From contig JAKAJX010000237.1 of the NCBI GenBank assembly GCA_021824855.1, forward strand, positions 1 to 25,210: a DNA stretch of 25,210 bases, written 5' to 3'. Made by a program: the position numbers and the translations under genes. This stretch comes from Bacteroidota bacterium (GTDB lineage: Bacteria > Bacteroidota > Bacteroidia > Chitinophagales > Chitinophagaceae). Positions 24,023 to 25,210 of the stretch are shown in pieces. Position 1 is the stretch's first letter. Each line of letters opens with the position of its first letter. The notes below the pieces were generated by a model. It made no database searches, was not told where the DNA came from, and was given only the letters and a program-made list of their open reading frames with translations.

Positions 24023-25210
24023 ATGAATACTCATATTCCTTTAGCTGAAAGAGTAAGACCAAAATCTTTAGATGATTTAATAGGACAAGAACATCTTACC
24101 GGCAAAGGAAGTATTTTACGCAATGCTATTGAACAAAATAAAATTCCGTCTCTTATTTTATGGGGACCGCCCGGTGTTGGCAAAACAACTATTGCTACTA
24201 TTATTGCCAATACATTATCGGTACCGTTTTTTCAACTAAGTGCCATAAGCAGTGGCGTAAAAGATGTTAGAGAAATAATTGAAGAAGCCAAACAAATTGA
24301 GGGAGCTATTTTATTTATTGATGAAATTCATCGGTTCAATAAAGGCCAGCAAGATGCTTTATTAGGAGCAGTTGAAAAAGGCATTATTACTTTAATTGGT
24401 GCAACAACAGAAAATCCATCTTTCGAAGTAAACACAGCACTATTAAGCAGATGCCAAGTATATGTTTTAAAATCCTTACAAGAAAAAGATTTAAATAAAC
24501 TGCTTGAACAATCTATTTCAAAAGATACCATACTGCAACAACATACAATTGTATTAAAAGAAACAGAAGCATTACTTACAATAAGTTGCGGCGATGCCAG
24601 AAAATTATTAAATTTATTAGAACTAATTGTTACCTCAACAAACAAAAAAGAAATAATTATTACAGATGAGTACGTAATGCAAGTTGCACAAAAAAAAATT
24701 GCATTATACGATAAACAAGGTGAGCAACATTATGATATTATTTCAGCATTTATAAAAAGTATTCGCGGCAGCGATCCCAACGGTGCGGTGTATTGGTTAG
24801 CAAGAATGATAGAGGGTGGAGAAGATGTAAAATTTATTGCAAGAAGAATGTTGATATTGGCCAGCGAAGATATTGGCAATGCAAATCCCAATGCATTATT
24901 ATTAGCCAACGCAACATTCGATGCAGTAACTAAAATTGGTTATCCCGAGAGCAGAATTATATTAAGCCAATGTGCAACTTATTTAGCAGCGAGTGCCAAA
25001 ACCAATACCGCTATTGCAGCTATTGCAGCAGCACAAGCAGCTGTACAACAACATGGTAATTTACCTGTGCCATTACACCTACGCAATGCACCAACCAAGT
25101 TGATGAAAGATTTGAATTACGGAAAAGAATATCAATACTCACATCTCGGCGAAGGCAATTTTATTGAACAAGAATATTTGCCCGAAAAGCTTGCAGGAAC
25201 TGCCTTTTAC
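24023..25210 (+). CDS. rarA: Replication-associated recombination protein A, C-terminal end beyond window
   Basis: RarA (MgsA) is a AAA+ ATPase of the clamp-loader branch that acts at stalled replication forks with SSB. The frame begins at the ATG at 24023 (M-N-T-H-I-P-L-A-E-R-V-R-P-K-S-L-D-D-L-I-G-Q-E-H-L) and is open to the last base, giving 396 codons without a stop. Walker A is G-P-P-G-V-G-K-T-T (48-56), Walker B I-L-F-I-D-E (96-101), sensor 1 lies in G-A-T-T-E-N-P-S (127-134), and the arginine finger is in L-L-S-R-C (140-144). The C-terminal part has R-G-S-D-P-N-G-A-V-Y-W and A-R-R-M-L-I-L-A-S-E-D-I-G. Family length is about 420-450, so only the last few dozen residues are missing. Confidence 0.94.
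   Translation, partial: MNTHIPLAERVRPKSLDDLIGQEHLTGKGSILRNAIEQNKIPSLILWGPPGVGKTTIATIIANTLSVPFFQLSAISSGVKDVREIIEEAKQIEGAILFIDEIHRFNKGQQDALLGAVEKGIITLIGATTENPSFEVNTALLSRCQVYVLKSLQEKDLNKLLEQSISKDTILQQHTIVLKETEALLTISCGDARKLLNLLELIVTSTNKKEIIITDEYVMQVAQKKIALYDKQGEQHYDIISAFIKSIRGSDPNGAVYWLARMIEGGEDVKFIARRMLILASEDIGNANPNALLLANATFDAVTKIGYPESRIILSQCATYLAASAKTNTAIAAIAAAQAAVQQHGNLPVPLHLRNAPTKLMKDLNYGKEYQYSHLGEGNFIEQEYLPEKLAGTAFY

Noticed and set aside
24328..24645. Minus-strand open frame of 105 codons inside rarA
   Set aside because: It overlaps the AAA+ core of rarA read on the plus strand and shows no family features.

Overview
The window is low-GC, A/T-rich DNA from a member of the Bacteroidota, most likely the Chitinophagaceae or a close relative. 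This rests on recognition rather than a search. The clues are -7-like boxes of the form TAnnTTTG and no strong Shine-Dalgarno sites. The gene content also fits: a propeller LytS-type kinase with a LytTR regulator, eukaryote-like GSII beside GSIII, and an efp-accB-accC cluster. No rRNA, tRNA, CRISPR array, IS element or prophage was seen. Most of the window is housekeeping sequence with small accessory pieces between.

Layout. (1) 1-495, minus strand: two small stand-alone LuxR/GerE-type HTH proteins, the first cut by the left edge. (2) 496-1050: a long divergent spacer with a perfect 7-bp inverted repeat near the HTH gene and a 19-bp direct repeat of 21-bp period before the kinase. (3) 1051-4933: an overlapping sensor kinase/LytTR pair. 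(4) 5332-8645: GSII then GSIII, with a strong terminator between them and a bidirectional-looking terminator after. (5) 8719-11372, minus strand: efp, accB and accC, i.e. elongation factor P and two subunits of acetyl-CoA carboxylase. (6) 11651-12523: sucD of the TCA cycle, without sucC beside it. (7) 12579-15858: a possible RNA switch or small RNA, a secreted protein resembling one segment of bacterial alpha-2-macroglobulin, an FAD oxidoreductase overlapping it, a small membrane protein and a YbjJ-like MFS transporter on the other strand. (8) 16049-18398: aspS, then a DUF4258/DUF2283 pair with a toxin-antitoxin-like layout. (9) 18475-19498, minus strand: a PadR regulator and a membrane protein with an N-terminal HAAS-like region. 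(10) 19694-24003: circularly permuted ATP-grasp, alpha-E protein and bacterial transglutaminase, interrupted by an internally shortened four-helix-bundle gene flanked by inverted repeats, then a small membrane protein. (11) 24023-end: rarA, cut by the right edge.

The least described parts are the ATP-grasp/alpha-E/transglutaminase cluster, whose product is unknown, the shortened S23/IVP-like gene inside it, the free-standing macroglobulin-like protein, the EF-P without a PGKG loop, and several RNA-level structures with mutually exclusive pairings. All pairings and motifs were read by eye; none was folded or searched by program.
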